Positions 16,314-24,489 of a stretch of 64,000 bases of DNA are shown piece by piece (the stretch's first letter is position 1; every line of letters starts with the position of its first letter). The notes below the pieces were generated by a model that worked only from the letters and a program-made list of their open reading frames with translations, made no database searches and was not told where the DNA came from. A program made the translations under genes and the position numbers. Source of the stretch: Streptosporangium becharense (GTDB lineage: Bacteria > Actinomycetota > Actinomycetes > Streptosporangiales > Streptosporangiaceae); contig NZ_JACHMP010000001.1 in NCBI RefSeq assembly GCF_014204985.1, positions 4,154,001 through 4,218,000 of the forward strand, written 5' to 3'.

Positions 16314-17372
16314 TCAGACGGCCGCGCCGCGCCAGCCGGTCAGCACCCGGTCGACACCCGGGCGGATCCGGTCCCGGGCCTCGGCGCGGGGCACCCCCGA
16401 CATCAGCAGCCGGTCGTAGTCGGTGTCGAGGTGGCGCACGGAGGCGATCACGGCCAGCGTGATCGCGTTCTCGTCGAACACCTTCGCGGCGGCGGTCCGG
16501 CCGACCCGGCCGCTGCCGCGCTGCGCGGCGTGCGCGGAGATCTCCGCGGCCCGCTCGGGCGGGCAGCCGGGGAACAGCCGGACGATCTCCTCGGCCATGG
16601 CGGCCTGAAACTCCAGGTCCTCGCCGGCCCGCCGGACCCGGTCGCGCTCCCTGCGGCGCAGCCGGACCTCCTCATCGGCCAGGCACTGCTCCTCGGCCCG
16701 TGCCAGCGCGGCCTCCTCCACGAGGATGCCCAGCCGCTCATAGCGCTTACGCCGGCGGTTGAACCGGACCACCACGGCGGCCAGCCCGCTCTCCTTCTTG
16801 GCCCGCCTGCTGAGCGCGGCGTCGCCCGCGGGCAGCAGGACCAGGTGGTCCAGATCCGCACAGGTCAGGCAGTAGGACCCGGCGCTTTCCATGATCAGGT
16901 ACGGCCCGGTGCCGGCGCAGCCCGCGCACTCCCAGGGTTTCTCCGGTTCCACCACCGTCAGATCGGGGGCCTTGCTCTGCCGCTCGGCGAGCTGCCGCCG
17001 CCTGGCCTCGCTCATGTCCGGTGAGATCCAGTGGACCCGGAAGGCGCTGTCGTCGCCGTCCGCCACGAAGCGCAGCTCGCCGCGGTCGCGGGCACCGGAG
17101 ACGTACGGCGTCGGGCTGGGCGTGAGCCCCCGCGCCAGTGCCCAGCGGCGCAGGGCGGCCACCGCCTCCGTCATCCTGGCCCCGTCGACGGCCGCGAGCT
17201 GCTCCAGCGTCGTCGCCCGGCCCTGCCGCCAGGTGTCGACGTGCTGCGCGTGCAACCAGCGGAGCCCGGTCAGCACGTCGATGGCGGTGACGTACTTGCG
17301 CTGCGCGAGCGCGGCCTCGGCGGCCTCGGCGATCCGGCGTTCGAGTTTGCTCACCGGACAAGCTTGCCGCAT
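16314..17372 (-). CDS. DUF2293-domain protein
   Basis: 352-aa protein. The C-terminal DUF2293 region is recognisable (HLDTYDRLLMSG-like TDYDRLLMSGVPRAEARDRI). The middle contains a four-cysteine cluster (CAGCAG and CLTCADLDHL) that looks like a small zinc-binding knuckle, flanked by a basic helical stretch rich in RRR. The N-terminus is helical. DUF2293 has no established function; the basic composition suggests nucleic-acid contact, which is inference. ATG 17372 is used; GTG 17354 is an alternative. It converges on the previous gene with abutting stops. Confidence 0.8.
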   Translation of the reverse strand: MRQACPVSKLERRIAEAAEAALAQRKYVTAIDVLTGLRWLHAQHVDTWRQGRATTLEQLAAVDGARMTEAVAALRRWALARGLTPSPTPYVSGARDRGELRFVADGDDSAFRVHWISPDMSEARRRQLAERQSKAPDLTVVEPEKPWECAGCAGTGPYLIMESAGSYCLTCADLDHLVLLPAGDAALSRRAKKESGLAAVVVRFNRRRKRYERLGILVEEAALARAEEQCLADEEVRLRRRERDRVRRAGEDLEFQAAMAEEIVRLFPGCPPERAAEISAHAAQRGSGRVGRTAAAKVFDENAITLAVIASVRHLDTDYDRLLMSGVPRAEARDRIRPGVDRVLTGWRGAAV

Positions 17373-17396
17373 CCGGCCGGCCCCGAAGCCCGGGTC

Positions 17397-17455
17397 GTCC
17401 TCCGCTCTCTGGAGTGCCCGGGTGATTTACCCGGGCACTCCAGAGAGCGGAGGAC
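17397..17455. repeat. Perfect inverted repeat, 27-bp arms, in a divergent gap
   Basis: Arms 17397-17423 and 17429-17455 are exact reverse complements (27 of 27) around the five-base loop GATTT. Its two flanking genes point away from it, so it is not at the end of either annotated transcript. It could be a terminator of an unannotated RNA, a cruciform regulatory site or a mobile-element relic. Confidence 0.85.
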
Positions 17456-17559
17456 ATACTCCCCCGGTGGCGGCCCCGGCTCCGCCGAAGGTCATCCGTT
17501 CCTCGAGGTGAACCGCCTAGCATGCGAGCGAGATCGGTGATTCTTGGGGGAAACGTCAG

Positions 17560-18366
17560 ATGACCAGGCAGAACTGCGCGGACGCGTCCGGCTACGTGTT
17601 CGACAACGACGGTGACCACTCGGCCGACCAGCACCGTTACCTGGCCGAGCTCCTCGACCCGTTGACGTTCGGGCGCCTCGCGCAGACCGGCGTCACCGCG
17701 GGCTGGAGCTGCCTGGAGGTCGGGGCGGGCGGCGGCAGCGTAGCCCTGTGGCTGGCAGGGCAGGTGGCGCCGGCCGGGCGGGTGCTGGCCACCGACATCA
17801 AACCGGGGCTGATCCCGTCCCGTCCGGGCCTGACCGTGGCCCGTCACGACGTGGTGCACGACCCGCTGCCGGCGGGGGAGTTCGACCTGGTCCACGCCCG
17901 GCTGGTGCTGAGCCACCTGCCCGGCCGGCGCCGTGTCCTGGAGCGCCTGCGCACCGCGCTACGGCCGGGCGGGTGGCTCCAGATCGACGAGATCGACGTC
18001 ACCCGCTGGATGGCTCCGCCCGGCTCACCCTCCACGAGCGTGTACGGCGTCTACACCGCGGCCATGGCCCGGGTGCTGGGTGCCGCGGGCGCCGACCCGA
18101 CCTGGGGCGGCGCCGCCGCCGGGGACATCGCCGAGGCCGGATTCACCGACGTCGACCCGGTGTGCTGGACCGAGACGTGGGAACACGGCTCCGCCGGGAT
18201 CGGCCTGCTGGTCAGCAACAGCCACCACCTGGAGGACCGCCTGCTGGAGGCGGGTATGACCGTCGGCCAGCTCCACGAGGTCCGCGAGGTCATGACGGAC
18301 CCCGGTTTCACCGCTCCTTCCTTCGCGATCCACTCGATCCTCGCCCGCAGGCCGGCGGAGGGCTGA
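17560..18366 (+). CDS. SAM-dependent methyltransferase
   Basis: 268-aa class I methyltransferase. Motif I (CLEVGAGGGSVALWLA, residues 51-66) binds SAM, followed by an acidic motif II (VLATDIKPGL), motif post-I and a helical insertion near VYGVYTAAMARVLGAAG. The C-terminal part has the HSILARRP ending common in small-molecule methyltransferases. GGGGGAAA precedes ATG 17560. Substrate is unknown. It is upstream of a YihY-type membrane gene (74-bp gap). Confidence 0.83.
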   Translation: MTRQNCADASGYVFDNDGDHSADQHRYLAELLDPLTFGRLAQTGVTAGWSCLEVGAGGGSVALWLAGQVAPAGRVLATDIKPGLIPSRPGLTVARHDVVHDPLPAGEFDLVHARLVLSHLPGRRRVLERLRTALRPGGWLQIDEIDVTRWMAPPGSPSTSVYGVYTAAMARVLGAAGADPTWGGAAAGDIAEAGFTDVDPVCWTETWEHGSAGIGLLVSNSHHLEDRLLEAGMTVGQLHEVREVMTDPGFTAPSFAIHSILARRPAEG

Positions 18367-18440
18367 AAGGCCTGGAAACCGGTACGGTTCCGTGCCCCGG
18401 GCGAGGTGGCAGGCGGCGTGCCCGGGGTAGAGGCCGGTGC

Positions 18441-19337
18441 ATGACGGTCACGGACTTCACCGGGCGGATCGCCGGGGCGTGGGAGCGGGCGTGCCACCGC
18501 CACGGCTGGCTGAACCACCTGGGGCGTGCCGTCACACGTTACGACGAGGTGGACGCGGGACGACTGTCGGCCGCGCTCACCTACTACTCGTTCTTCGCGG
18601 TCTTCGCGCTGGGTCTGCTGGGTTTCGCCATCATCGGGCAGTTCCTCCACGTCCCCGAGGTGCTGATCACGGTGCAGGCGTACCTGACCGAGAACTTCCC
18701 CCGGTTGGACGTGCAGGCGCTGCAGGACGCCAGCGGGGCCGCGGGGGCGATCGCGTTCGTCGGTCTGCCGATCACCGGCCTGTTCTGGATGGACACCCTG
18801 CGCTCGGCGATCAGGGCGATCTGGCGGATCGAGGAGTATCCGGGCCGTTTCCTGGTGCGCCAGCTCATCGACCTGGGGGTGATGGCCGGGCTGGGGTTGC
18901 TGCTGTCCGCCTCGCTGGCGGTGGCCTTCGCCGCCGAGACGGTGCTGAACTGGCTGCTCCTGCACACCGTGGGCGTCGACGACGCGGTGTCGCGGTGGCT
19001 GCTGTCGGCCGCCGCGTTCATGCTCGGGCTGGGGGTCAACACCCTGCTGGCGGTCGCGCTGCTGAGCGGGCCGCCGCGGCTGCGTCTGCCGCCGCGCCGG
19101 GTGCTGGGGCCCGCGCTGGTCATCACAGTCGGCCTGGAGATCCTCAAGAGCGTCGGTCAGGTCTACCTGGAGATGACCACCGGCAATCCGGCCTACCAGG
19201 TGGTCGCGGGTGCGGTCGGGATGCTCCTCTTCCTCAAGATCCTCAACCAGCTGATCCTCTTCGGCGCCGCCCTCACCGCCACGGGCACCGGGGACGGCAT
19301 CGTCGACCTGGCGGCCTCCCGTCCTCGCGTCATGTGA
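18441..19337 (+). CDS. YihY/BrkB-family membrane protein
   Basis: 298-aa inner-membrane protein with six predicted helices. The family pattern begins at AGRLSAALTYYSFFAVFALGL's start and includes GLPITGLFWMDTLRSAIRAI and a hydrophobic C-terminal LLFLKILNQLILFGA. YihY proteins were once thought to be ribonucleases but are better described as multi-helix membrane proteins of unclear, possibly transport-related, role. AGAGG lies about nine bases before ATG 18441. Confidence 0.85.
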   Translation: MTVTDFTGRIAGAWERACHRHGWLNHLGRAVTRYDEVDAGRLSAALTYYSFFAVFALGLLGFAIIGQFLHVPEVLITVQAYLTENFPRLDVQALQDASGAAGAIAFVGLPITGLFWMDTLRSAIRAIWRIEEYPGRFLVRQLIDLGVMAGLGLLLSASLAVAFAAETVLNWLLLHTVGVDDAVSRWLLSAAAFMLGLGVNTLLAVALLSGPPRLRLPPRRVLGPALVITVGLEILKSVGQVYLEMTTGNPAYQVVAGAVGMLLFLKILNQLILFGAALTATGTGDGIVDLAASRPRVM

Positions 19338-19378
19338 CGATCTGTGCAACATTGATATCCAATTTTCGCTTCGGTGGC

Positions 19379-19408
19379 TTGAAGCGCGATCTGCCCGATG
19401 GGCATAGT
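19379..19408 (+). promoter_or_regulatory. Promoter candidate for the conservon operon
   Basis: TTGAAG (19379-19384), 18 bp, CATAGT (19403-19408). This resembles a primary-sigma promoter about 100 bp upstream of cvnA, within a locally AT-rich gap. Confidence 0.35.
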
Positions 19409-19508
19409 GTGTCGAATCACCTCGCCTCAGTCGCGGTGCGGATCGTGGAACTCACCCGTGTCCGCGGCTGCCGGCGACGAGCAGGAACCCGCGGATTGGA
19501 CAGGATGC

Positions 19509-21974
19509 ATGAGTTCTCCCCCGCCGATCCGCTCCAAGATCCTCAGGATTCTCGCCCTCCCCCTGGTGTCGCTGATCGCCCTGTGGGGTTTCGTCGCCTA
19601 CTCGTCCCTCTCCCAGGTCGCCGGCATCTCCCAGACCCAGAGCCGCTGGCAGGTGATCGGGGAGCCGATCCGGCAACTGATCGACGAGATCCAGCGGGAA
19701 CGCCAGCTCTCCGCCGAGGCGGCCGGCGGTACGGCCGAGAACAAGGCGCTCTCCGACCAGCGGCGGGTCACCAACGGCAAGGTGGACCTGGTGCGTCAGG
19801 CGATCGCGTCCGCCGAGGGCTACGAGCCCGGTAACGCGCCGACCGACGTGCGGGCCCTGGAGACCGCGATGGACGATCTCATCCGGCTGCGCGCCTCGGC
19901 CGACAGCGGCGTGATCACCCCGCTCCAGGTGATCGACGCCTACAACGCGTTCATCACGGTCGCCAACCGGCAGTTCGGCGACTCGGAGGCGCTCGTCGAC
20001 GTCTCCTCCTTCCGGGTCGTCCGCGGCATGGGGTCCTACAGCAACACCGCCGAGTACATCGGCAGGGAGCACGCCGTGCTCACCGTCGTGCTGGAGCAGG
20101 ACAAGATGACGCCGGCCGAGCACGCCGCCTTCGTCGCGGCGATGACCAGCCGGCGCAACCACCTGGCCGCCGCCGAGCGGGACATGGGCCCCGACCTGCG
20201 CGCGCACTACCGGGAGTTGCTCGGCGACGAGGCGTACCGGCGGTTCCAGGCCGCCGAGGACAAGATCTTCGCATGGGACCTCACCGGGAAGCCACCGGTG
20301 GAGGCCGCCGCGTGGAAGGCCGACGCCGAACGCGTCCTGGACACCGTCGACCGGCAGGTGCGGCAGGAACTGCTCCGCGCCGGGGCCAGGGGCGACGAGA
20401 TCAAGGCCGACGCGTTCCTGCGGGTCGCGCTGGTCGTGGGGCTGGGCCTGCTCGCGGTGATCGTCTCCATCACGGTCTCCTACCGGTTCGGCCGGTCCAT
20501 GATCAATGAGCTGAGGCGGCTCCAGACCTCGGCCGCCGAACTGGCCGAGGAGCGGTTGCCGCGGCTGGTCCAGCGGCTGCGCAGGGGCGACGACGTGGAT
20601 CCCGCGGCCGAGGCCCCCGAGCTGGACCCCGCCGACACCGCCGAGGTCGACCGGGTCGTGCACGCCTTCTCCGCCGTGCGGCGTACCGCGGTGGAGGCCG
20701 CGGTCGGTCAGGCGACGCTCCGCCGGGGCGTCGGCCAGGTCTTCCTCAACCTGGCCCGGCGTAACCAGGCCCTGCTCCACCGCCAGCTCACGCTGCTGGA
20801 CGCGATGGAACGCCGGGTCGAGGAACCGGACATCCTCGAGGACCTGTTCAAGATCGACCACCTGACCACCCGCATGCGGCGGCACGCCGAGAACCTCATC
20901 ATCCTCTCCGACGCGGCCCCCGCCCGCCGGTGGCGCGACCCGGTGCCCGTCTTCGACGTGGTGCGCAGCGCCGTGCTGGAGGTCGAGGACTACACCCGCC
21001 TGACGGTGCTTCCCATGCCCCAGGCCCCTCTCCTGGTGGGTGCCGCGGTCACCGACGTGATCCACCTGATCGCCGAACTGGCGGAGAACGCGACCGTCTT
21101 CTCACCGCCGAACACCGGGGTGCACATCCGGGGCATGACGGCGGCCAACGGGTTCGCGCTGGAGATCGAGGACCGCGGCCTCGGACTGAACGAGGCCACA
21201 CTCGACGAGCTGAACGCCAAGCTCGCCGAGCCGCCGGAGTTCGACCTGGCCGACAGCGACCGGCTCGGTCTGTTCGTGGTGGCCCGGCTCGCCGCCCGGC
21301 ACGGGATCAAGGTCGTGCTGCGGCCGTCGCCCTACGACGGGACCACCGCGATCGTCATGCTCCCGCCCGCCCTGCTCGCCGCTCCGGAGTCACCGGTGAC
21401 GGTGGCCGGACCGTCCCGGGACGTCCCGGTCACCACTCCCCGCCCGCGCAGGCCGGTCCGGGCGTTGAGCGCGGCGCCGACGCCGCGCCGGTCCGGCCCG
21501 GAGTCCCGGGACCGCCTGGTGGCCGCCGCCCCGGACGCCTCGGAGCGCGTGACTTCGGAGCGCTCCATCCCGGAGCTTCCCGCCCGGGAGCGACCCGCGC
21601 CGGTCGGCGCCGCGTCACCGGACCGCGGCGCCGCCCCGGGCCGGGTCCCCGGCCCGGAACACGGCGGCCGGTTCGAGACCCGCCCCGGGCGTGCGGACCC
21701 TCCGTCCCCCGGACCCGTCCGCCCCGCCGCACAGGTCGCCGACGACGACCTCGACGGGCTCCCGGTGCGGGTACGCCAGGCCAGCCTCGCCCCCCAGCTA
21801 CGCCGGGCGCCCGCCCGGGAACAGCGAGACGTCTCCGTCCGATCCCCGGAGGAGCTCTTCACCCTCATGTCGTCCATGCAGCAGGGCTGGCAGCGGGGAC
21901 GCGGCCAGGCCGGGCAGGACCAGGACGTGCGGAACGGAAAGGAGGGCCACACCGATGGCCGACCCGAGATCTGA
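19509..21974 (+). CDS. cvnA: Conservon sensor kinase (CvnA type, NIT domain)
   Basis: 821-aa membrane sensor kinase-like protein. TM1 at about 12-31, an extracytoplasmic nitrate/nitrite-sensing-type domain (about 40-290), TM2 at about 305-325, a HAMP-like linker, a dimerisation region (NLARRNQALLHRQL, about 414) in which the usual catalytic His is not obvious, and an HATPase domain (IAELAENATVFSPPNTGV, about 519-536; EDRGLGL). About 200 residues of Pro/Arg-rich disordered tail follow. Conservon kinases scaffold CvnB-D at the membrane in Streptomyces. Start ATG 19509 has AGGA close upstream. It overlaps cvnB by 20 bp. Confidence 0.9.
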   Translation: MSSPPPIRSKILRILALPLVSLIALWGFVAYSSLSQVAGISQTQSRWQVIGEPIRQLIDEIQRERQLSAEAAGGTAENKALSDQRRVTNGKVDLVRQAIASAEGYEPGNAPTDVRALETAMDDLIRLRASADSGVITPLQVIDAYNAFITVANRQFGDSEALVDVSSFRVVRGMGSYSNTAEYIGREHAVLTVVLEQDKMTPAEHAAFVAAMTSRRNHLAAAERDMGPDLRAHYRELLGDEAYRRFQAAEDKIFAWDLTGKPPVEAAAWKADAERVLDTVDRQVRQELLRAGARGDEIKADAFLRVALVVGLGLLAVIVSITVSYRFGRSMINELRRLQTSAAELAEERLPRLVQRLRRGDDVDPAAEAPELDPADTAEVDRVVHAFSAVRRTAVEAAVGQATLRRGVGQVFLNLARRNQALLHRQLTLLDAMERRVEEPDILEDLFKIDHLTTRMRRHAENLIILSDAAPARRWRDPVPVFDVVRSAVLEVEDYTRLTVLPMPQAPLLVGAAVTDVIHLIAELAENATVFSPPNTGVHIRGMTAANGFALEIEDRGLGLNEATLDELNAKLAEPPEFDLADSDRLGLFVVARLAARHGIKVVLRPSPYDGTTAIVMLPPALLAAPESPVTVAGPSRDVPVTTPRPRRPVRALSAAPTPRRSGPESRDRLVAAAPDASERVTSERSIPELPARERPAPVGAASPDRGAAPGRVPGPEHGGRFETRPGRADPPSPGPVRPAAQVADDDLDGLPVRVRQASLAPQLRRAPAREQRDVSVRSPEELFTLMSSMQQGWQRGRGQAGQDQDVRNGKEGHTDGRPEI

Positions 21975-22380
21975 ACTGAGCTGGCTGCTCGACGACCTGA
22001 CGCAGCGCGTCCCCGGAGTCCGGCACGCCATCGTGCTGTCGGCCGACGGGCTGGCCATGGGCGGCTCCCGCGAGCTGACCCGGGAGGACGCCGAGCACCT
22101 GTCGGCCATCTCCGCCGGCAGCCACAGCCTCGCGCTGGGGGCGGGACGCCACTTCGGCCTCGGCGGGGTGCGGCAGACCATCATCGAGATGGAGGGCGGC
22201 TTCCTGTTCGTCACCGCGGCCGGGCAGGGTGCCCGGCTGGCCGTGCTGGCCGCCGCCGACGCCGAACTGGGCATGGTCACCTACGAGATGGCGTTGATGG
22301 TCAAGCGCGTCGGCGAACACCTGTCCGCGCAGCCGAGGAGTGCCGCCCCGGCACCCGCCTGGAACGGTGCCCGGCCGTGA
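21955..22380 (+). CDS. cvnB: Conservon roadblock/LC7 protein (CvnB)
   Basis: 141-aa roadblock/LC7-fold protein (WLLDDLTQRVPGVRHAIVLS at the start, VRQTIIEMEGGFLFVTAAG in the middle). In conservons this protein binds and regulates the small GTPase partner CvnD, in the manner of MglB on MglA. ATG 21955 has GGAAAGGAGGG at 21936-21946 and lies inside the end of cvnA. Its stop overlaps the cvnC GTG by four bases. Confidence 0.92.
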   Translation: MADPRSELSWLLDDLTQRVPGVRHAIVLSADGLAMGGSRELTREDAEHLSAISAGSHSLALGAGRHFGLGGVRQTIIEMEGGFLFVTAAGQGARLAVLAAADAELGMVTYEMALMVKRVGEHLSAQPRSAAPAPAWNGARP

Positions 22381-22727
22381 TCGGCGACGATCCCGGGCCG
22401 CTGGTCAGGCTCTTCGGGCTGACCGGCGGCCGCGCACGCCCACCCGGGGAGAGCTTCGACCTGGTGGCCATCGTGACGACCGTCGACATACCGTCCGAGC
22501 CGCTCGGGCTGATGCCCGAGCATCTCGAACTGCTGTCGCTGTGCCGCCGCCCCACCCCGGTGGCGGACGCGGCGTCGCACCTGAGGCTGCCGCTCAACAT
22601 CACCCGGGTGCTCCTTGGCGACCTGCGGCGTGAGGGGCTGGTCACCATCGACCGGCCCCGGCCCGCGGCGCAGACGATCGACGAACGCATCTACAGGGAA
22701 GTGCTGCATGGAATACGCGGCCTCTGA
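22377..22727 (+). CDS. cvnC: Conservon DUF742 protein (CvnC)
   Basis: 116-aa DUF742 protein: the family hallmark PLVRLFGLTGGRARP at the start, then a winged-helix-like C-terminal half (ELLSLCRRPTPVADAASHL, ITRVLLGDLRREGLV). It is the third member of every conservon. GTG 22377 overlaps the cvnB stop (GTGA). Confidence 0.92.
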   Translation: MIGDDPGPLVRLFGLTGGRARPPGESFDLVAIVTTVDIPSEPLGLMPEHLELLSLCRRPTPVADAASHLRLPLNITRVLLGDLRREGLVTIDRPRPAAQTIDERIYREVLHGIRGL

Positions 22728-23316
22728 GCCGGGCCGGACCGCGGTCACCGCGCCGCCGATGGCCATCAAGATCCTCGTCGCCGGTGGTTTCGGGGTGGGC
22801 AAGACCACCCTGGTGGGTTCGATCAGCGAGATCAGGCCGCTGCACACCGAGGAGCTGCTCAGCGAGCGCAGCGTCGGCGTGGACGACCTGGCGGGTGTGG
22901 AATCCAAGATCACCACTACCGTGGCGCTGGACTTCGGCCGGATCACCATCCGGGACGGGCTCTGGCTCTACCTGTTCGGCACCCCGGGCCAGGACCGGTT
23001 CTGGTTCATGTGGGACGAGCTCTCGCTCGGCGCGCTGGGTGCGGTCGTGCTGGCCGACACCCGGCGCCTGCAGGATTGCTTCCCCGCGGTGGACTACTTC
23101 GAGCAGCGCGAGCTGCCCTTCGTGGTGGCGGTCAACTGCTTCGACGGCGCCCGGCGGCACGACCCGGTGAAGGTGCGCAAGGCGCTGGGTCTGGAGGGCG
23201 TCGCCCCGATCGTCCTGTGTGACGCGCGCAGGCGGGAGTCGGTCAAGGAGGTGTTGACCACGCTGGTCACCTACGCGGTGGGTGACGCTTTCCAGGACGC
23301 CCACGCGGGGGCCTGA
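22708..23316 (+). CDS. cvnD: Conservon GTPase (CvnD)
   Basis: 202-aa Ras-like small GTPase. Walker A is GGFGVGKTT (about residues 25-33), switch II is GTPGQDRF with the usual Pro after the Gly-Thr, and the base-specificity motif is NCFD rather than NKxD, as usual in this family. In Streptomyces conservons CvnD is the signalling output that affects development and antibiotic production. ATG 22708 overlaps the end of cvnC by 20 bp. A repeat array follows the stop. Confidence 0.92.
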   Translation: MEYAASEPGRTAVTAPPMAIKILVAGGFGVGKTTLVGSISEIRPLHTEELLSERSVGVDDLAGVESKITTTVALDFGRITIRDGLWLYLFGTPGQDRFWFMWDELSLGALGAVVLADTRRLQDCFPAVDYFEQRELPFVVAVNCFDGARRHDPVKVRKALGLEGVAPIVLCDARRRESVKEVLTTLVTYAVGDAFQDAHAGA

Positions 23317-23366
23317 CGGCCGCGGCCACCCACGTCCGGGCGGTCCGGGCCGTCGGCGGGCCGGCT

Positions 23367-23597
23367 GCGGTCACCACAGCCGGGCCGGTCGCGGTCACCA
23401 CAGCCGGGCCGGTCGCGGTCACCACAGCCGGGCCGGTCGCGGTCACCACAGCCGGGCCGGTCGCGGTCACCACAGCCGGGCCGGTCGCGGTCACCACAGC
23501 CGGGCCGGTCGCGGTCACCACAGCCGGGCCGGTCGCGGTCACCGGCGAGACGGTCGCGGTCACCGGCGAGACGGTCGCGTCCACCGCCGGGAGAGTC
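23367..23597. repeat. Tandem repeat array: 7 x 24 bp plus degenerate 21-bp units
   Basis: Seven identical copies of a 24-bp unit starting GCGGTCACCACAGCCGG run without interruption from 23367 to 23534. Two identical 21-bp variants (GCGGTCACCGGCGAGACGGTC core, 23535-23576) and one decayed unit to 23597 follow. The array lies between the convergent cvnD and tetR genes. Open frames through it on both strands are repeat artefacts. There are no spacers, so it is not CRISPR. Confidence 0.95.
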
Positions 23598-23600
23598 CGG

Positions 23601-24305
23601 TCACCGCCGGTCGCGGTCGTCACCGGGACCGCCGTGCTCACCGCCGGGCCTCCTGTCGCGCTCGCCGAGCAGGCGCGCGGTCTCCTCGGACACCTCGGTG
23701 GCGAGGACGGCGGACACGACGTCGATCAGGTGGCTGGTGAAGAGCCGGTCGTCCTTGCCCTCCGGCCCGGCGGCGCGCCGGGCGAGCTCCACGTACGTCA
23801 CCCGGATGGCCATGAAGCGCTGGTGCAGCCGGCGCACGGCGACCTCGGGGAGCAGCGGGGCGACGAGTTCGCGCCACCGGTTGATGCTCTGGCCGGGGTC
23901 GTCCTGCCCGGAACGCAGCGCGACCGGGTCGCCGCGCTGGACGAGCTGCTCCATGATCCGCAGGTAGGGGCGGCCCCCGTCGGGATCGGCCAGTTTCGCG
24001 GCCATCGGCCGTACCAGCGCGGCGGCGAGAGCGCGCCGGGCCTCGGCCTCGGGCAGTCCGCCGCGTGATTCGTACTCGTCGAGCAGTTGGTGGCGGCGGG
24101 CCTCGATCTCGGGGTGGTGCTTGGCGAGCACCGCGGACAGCAGCCCCGCGCGGTCACCGAAGTGGTACTGCAACGCGGTCGCGTTGCGCTGACCGGCGGC
24201 GGCGTTGATCTCGCGCAGCGACACGCCGTCGATGCCCCGCTCGGCGAACAGCCGCTCGGCCGCGGCCACCAGCAGCTTCCCCGTGGTCTCCGGTCTGGGG
24301 GGCAT
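23601..24305 (-). CDS. TetR-family regulator beside acyl-CoA dehydrogenase genes
   Basis: 234-aa TetR regulator. The HTH domain (LLVAAAERLFAERGIDGVS, LREINAAAGQRNATALQYHF) is followed by a helical ligand domain (TetR_C_7-like) and a charged tail (RDRRPGGEHGGPGDDRDRR). ATG 24305 is chosen for AGGAG eight bases upstream. Divergent from the acyl-CoA dehydrogenase/SDR operon across 184 bp containing a palindrome that overlaps a promoter-like element, so it probably represses itself and that operon. Ligand is likely an acyl-CoA or related metabolite (inference). Confidence 0.88.
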   Translation of the reverse strand: MPPRPETTGKLLVAAAERLFAERGIDGVSLREINAAAGQRNATALQYHFGDRAGLLSAVLAKHHPEIEARRHQLLDEYESRGGLPEAEARRALAAALVRPMAAKLADPDGGRPYLRIMEQLVQRGDPVALRSGQDDPGQSINRWRELVAPLLPEVAVRRLHQRFMAIRVTYVELARRAAGPEGKDDRLFTSHLIDVVSAVLATEVSEETARLLGERDRRPGGEHGGPGDDRDRR

Positions 24306-24349
24306 GGGCGTTCTCCTGGCTCTTGCTGGTGGATGTACCACTCGCTAGG

Positions 24350-24381
24350 GTAATAATGCAGTTGCTTGAAATCATCAAGCG
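24350..24381 (-). promoter_or_regulatory. tetR promoter overlapped by a palindromic operator
   Basis: On the minus strand TTGATG (24376-24381), 17 bp, TATTAC (24350-24355) form a promoter-like pair for tetR. The palindrome GCTTGA-AATCA-TCAAGC (24364-24380) covers the -35 and spacer, the usual layout for a self-repressing TetR. Confidence 0.5.
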
Positions 24382-24489
24382 TTCGCATCAAGGGTGGCGG
24401 GACACGGCAAAGGATAGAAGCCGCCCGCGCCCGACGGCTCTCTCGACCTGGTAGACCGCCCCCGCAGACCACCGGTAAGGGAAGAACCC

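Noticed and set aside
19452..21065. 537-codon minus-strand frame opposite cvnA
   Set aside because: Antisense artefact; cvnA has correct domains, and the minus product is Arg/Gly/His/Val-rich.
23367..23534. CRISPR array
   Set aside because: The 24-bp units are contiguous with no spacers, and there are no cas genes nearby.
23282..23740. Apparent genes on both strands through the 24-bp tandem array
   Set aside because: The products are pure repeat (GRGHHSRA, VVTATGPA), created by the 24-bp unit being divisible by three.
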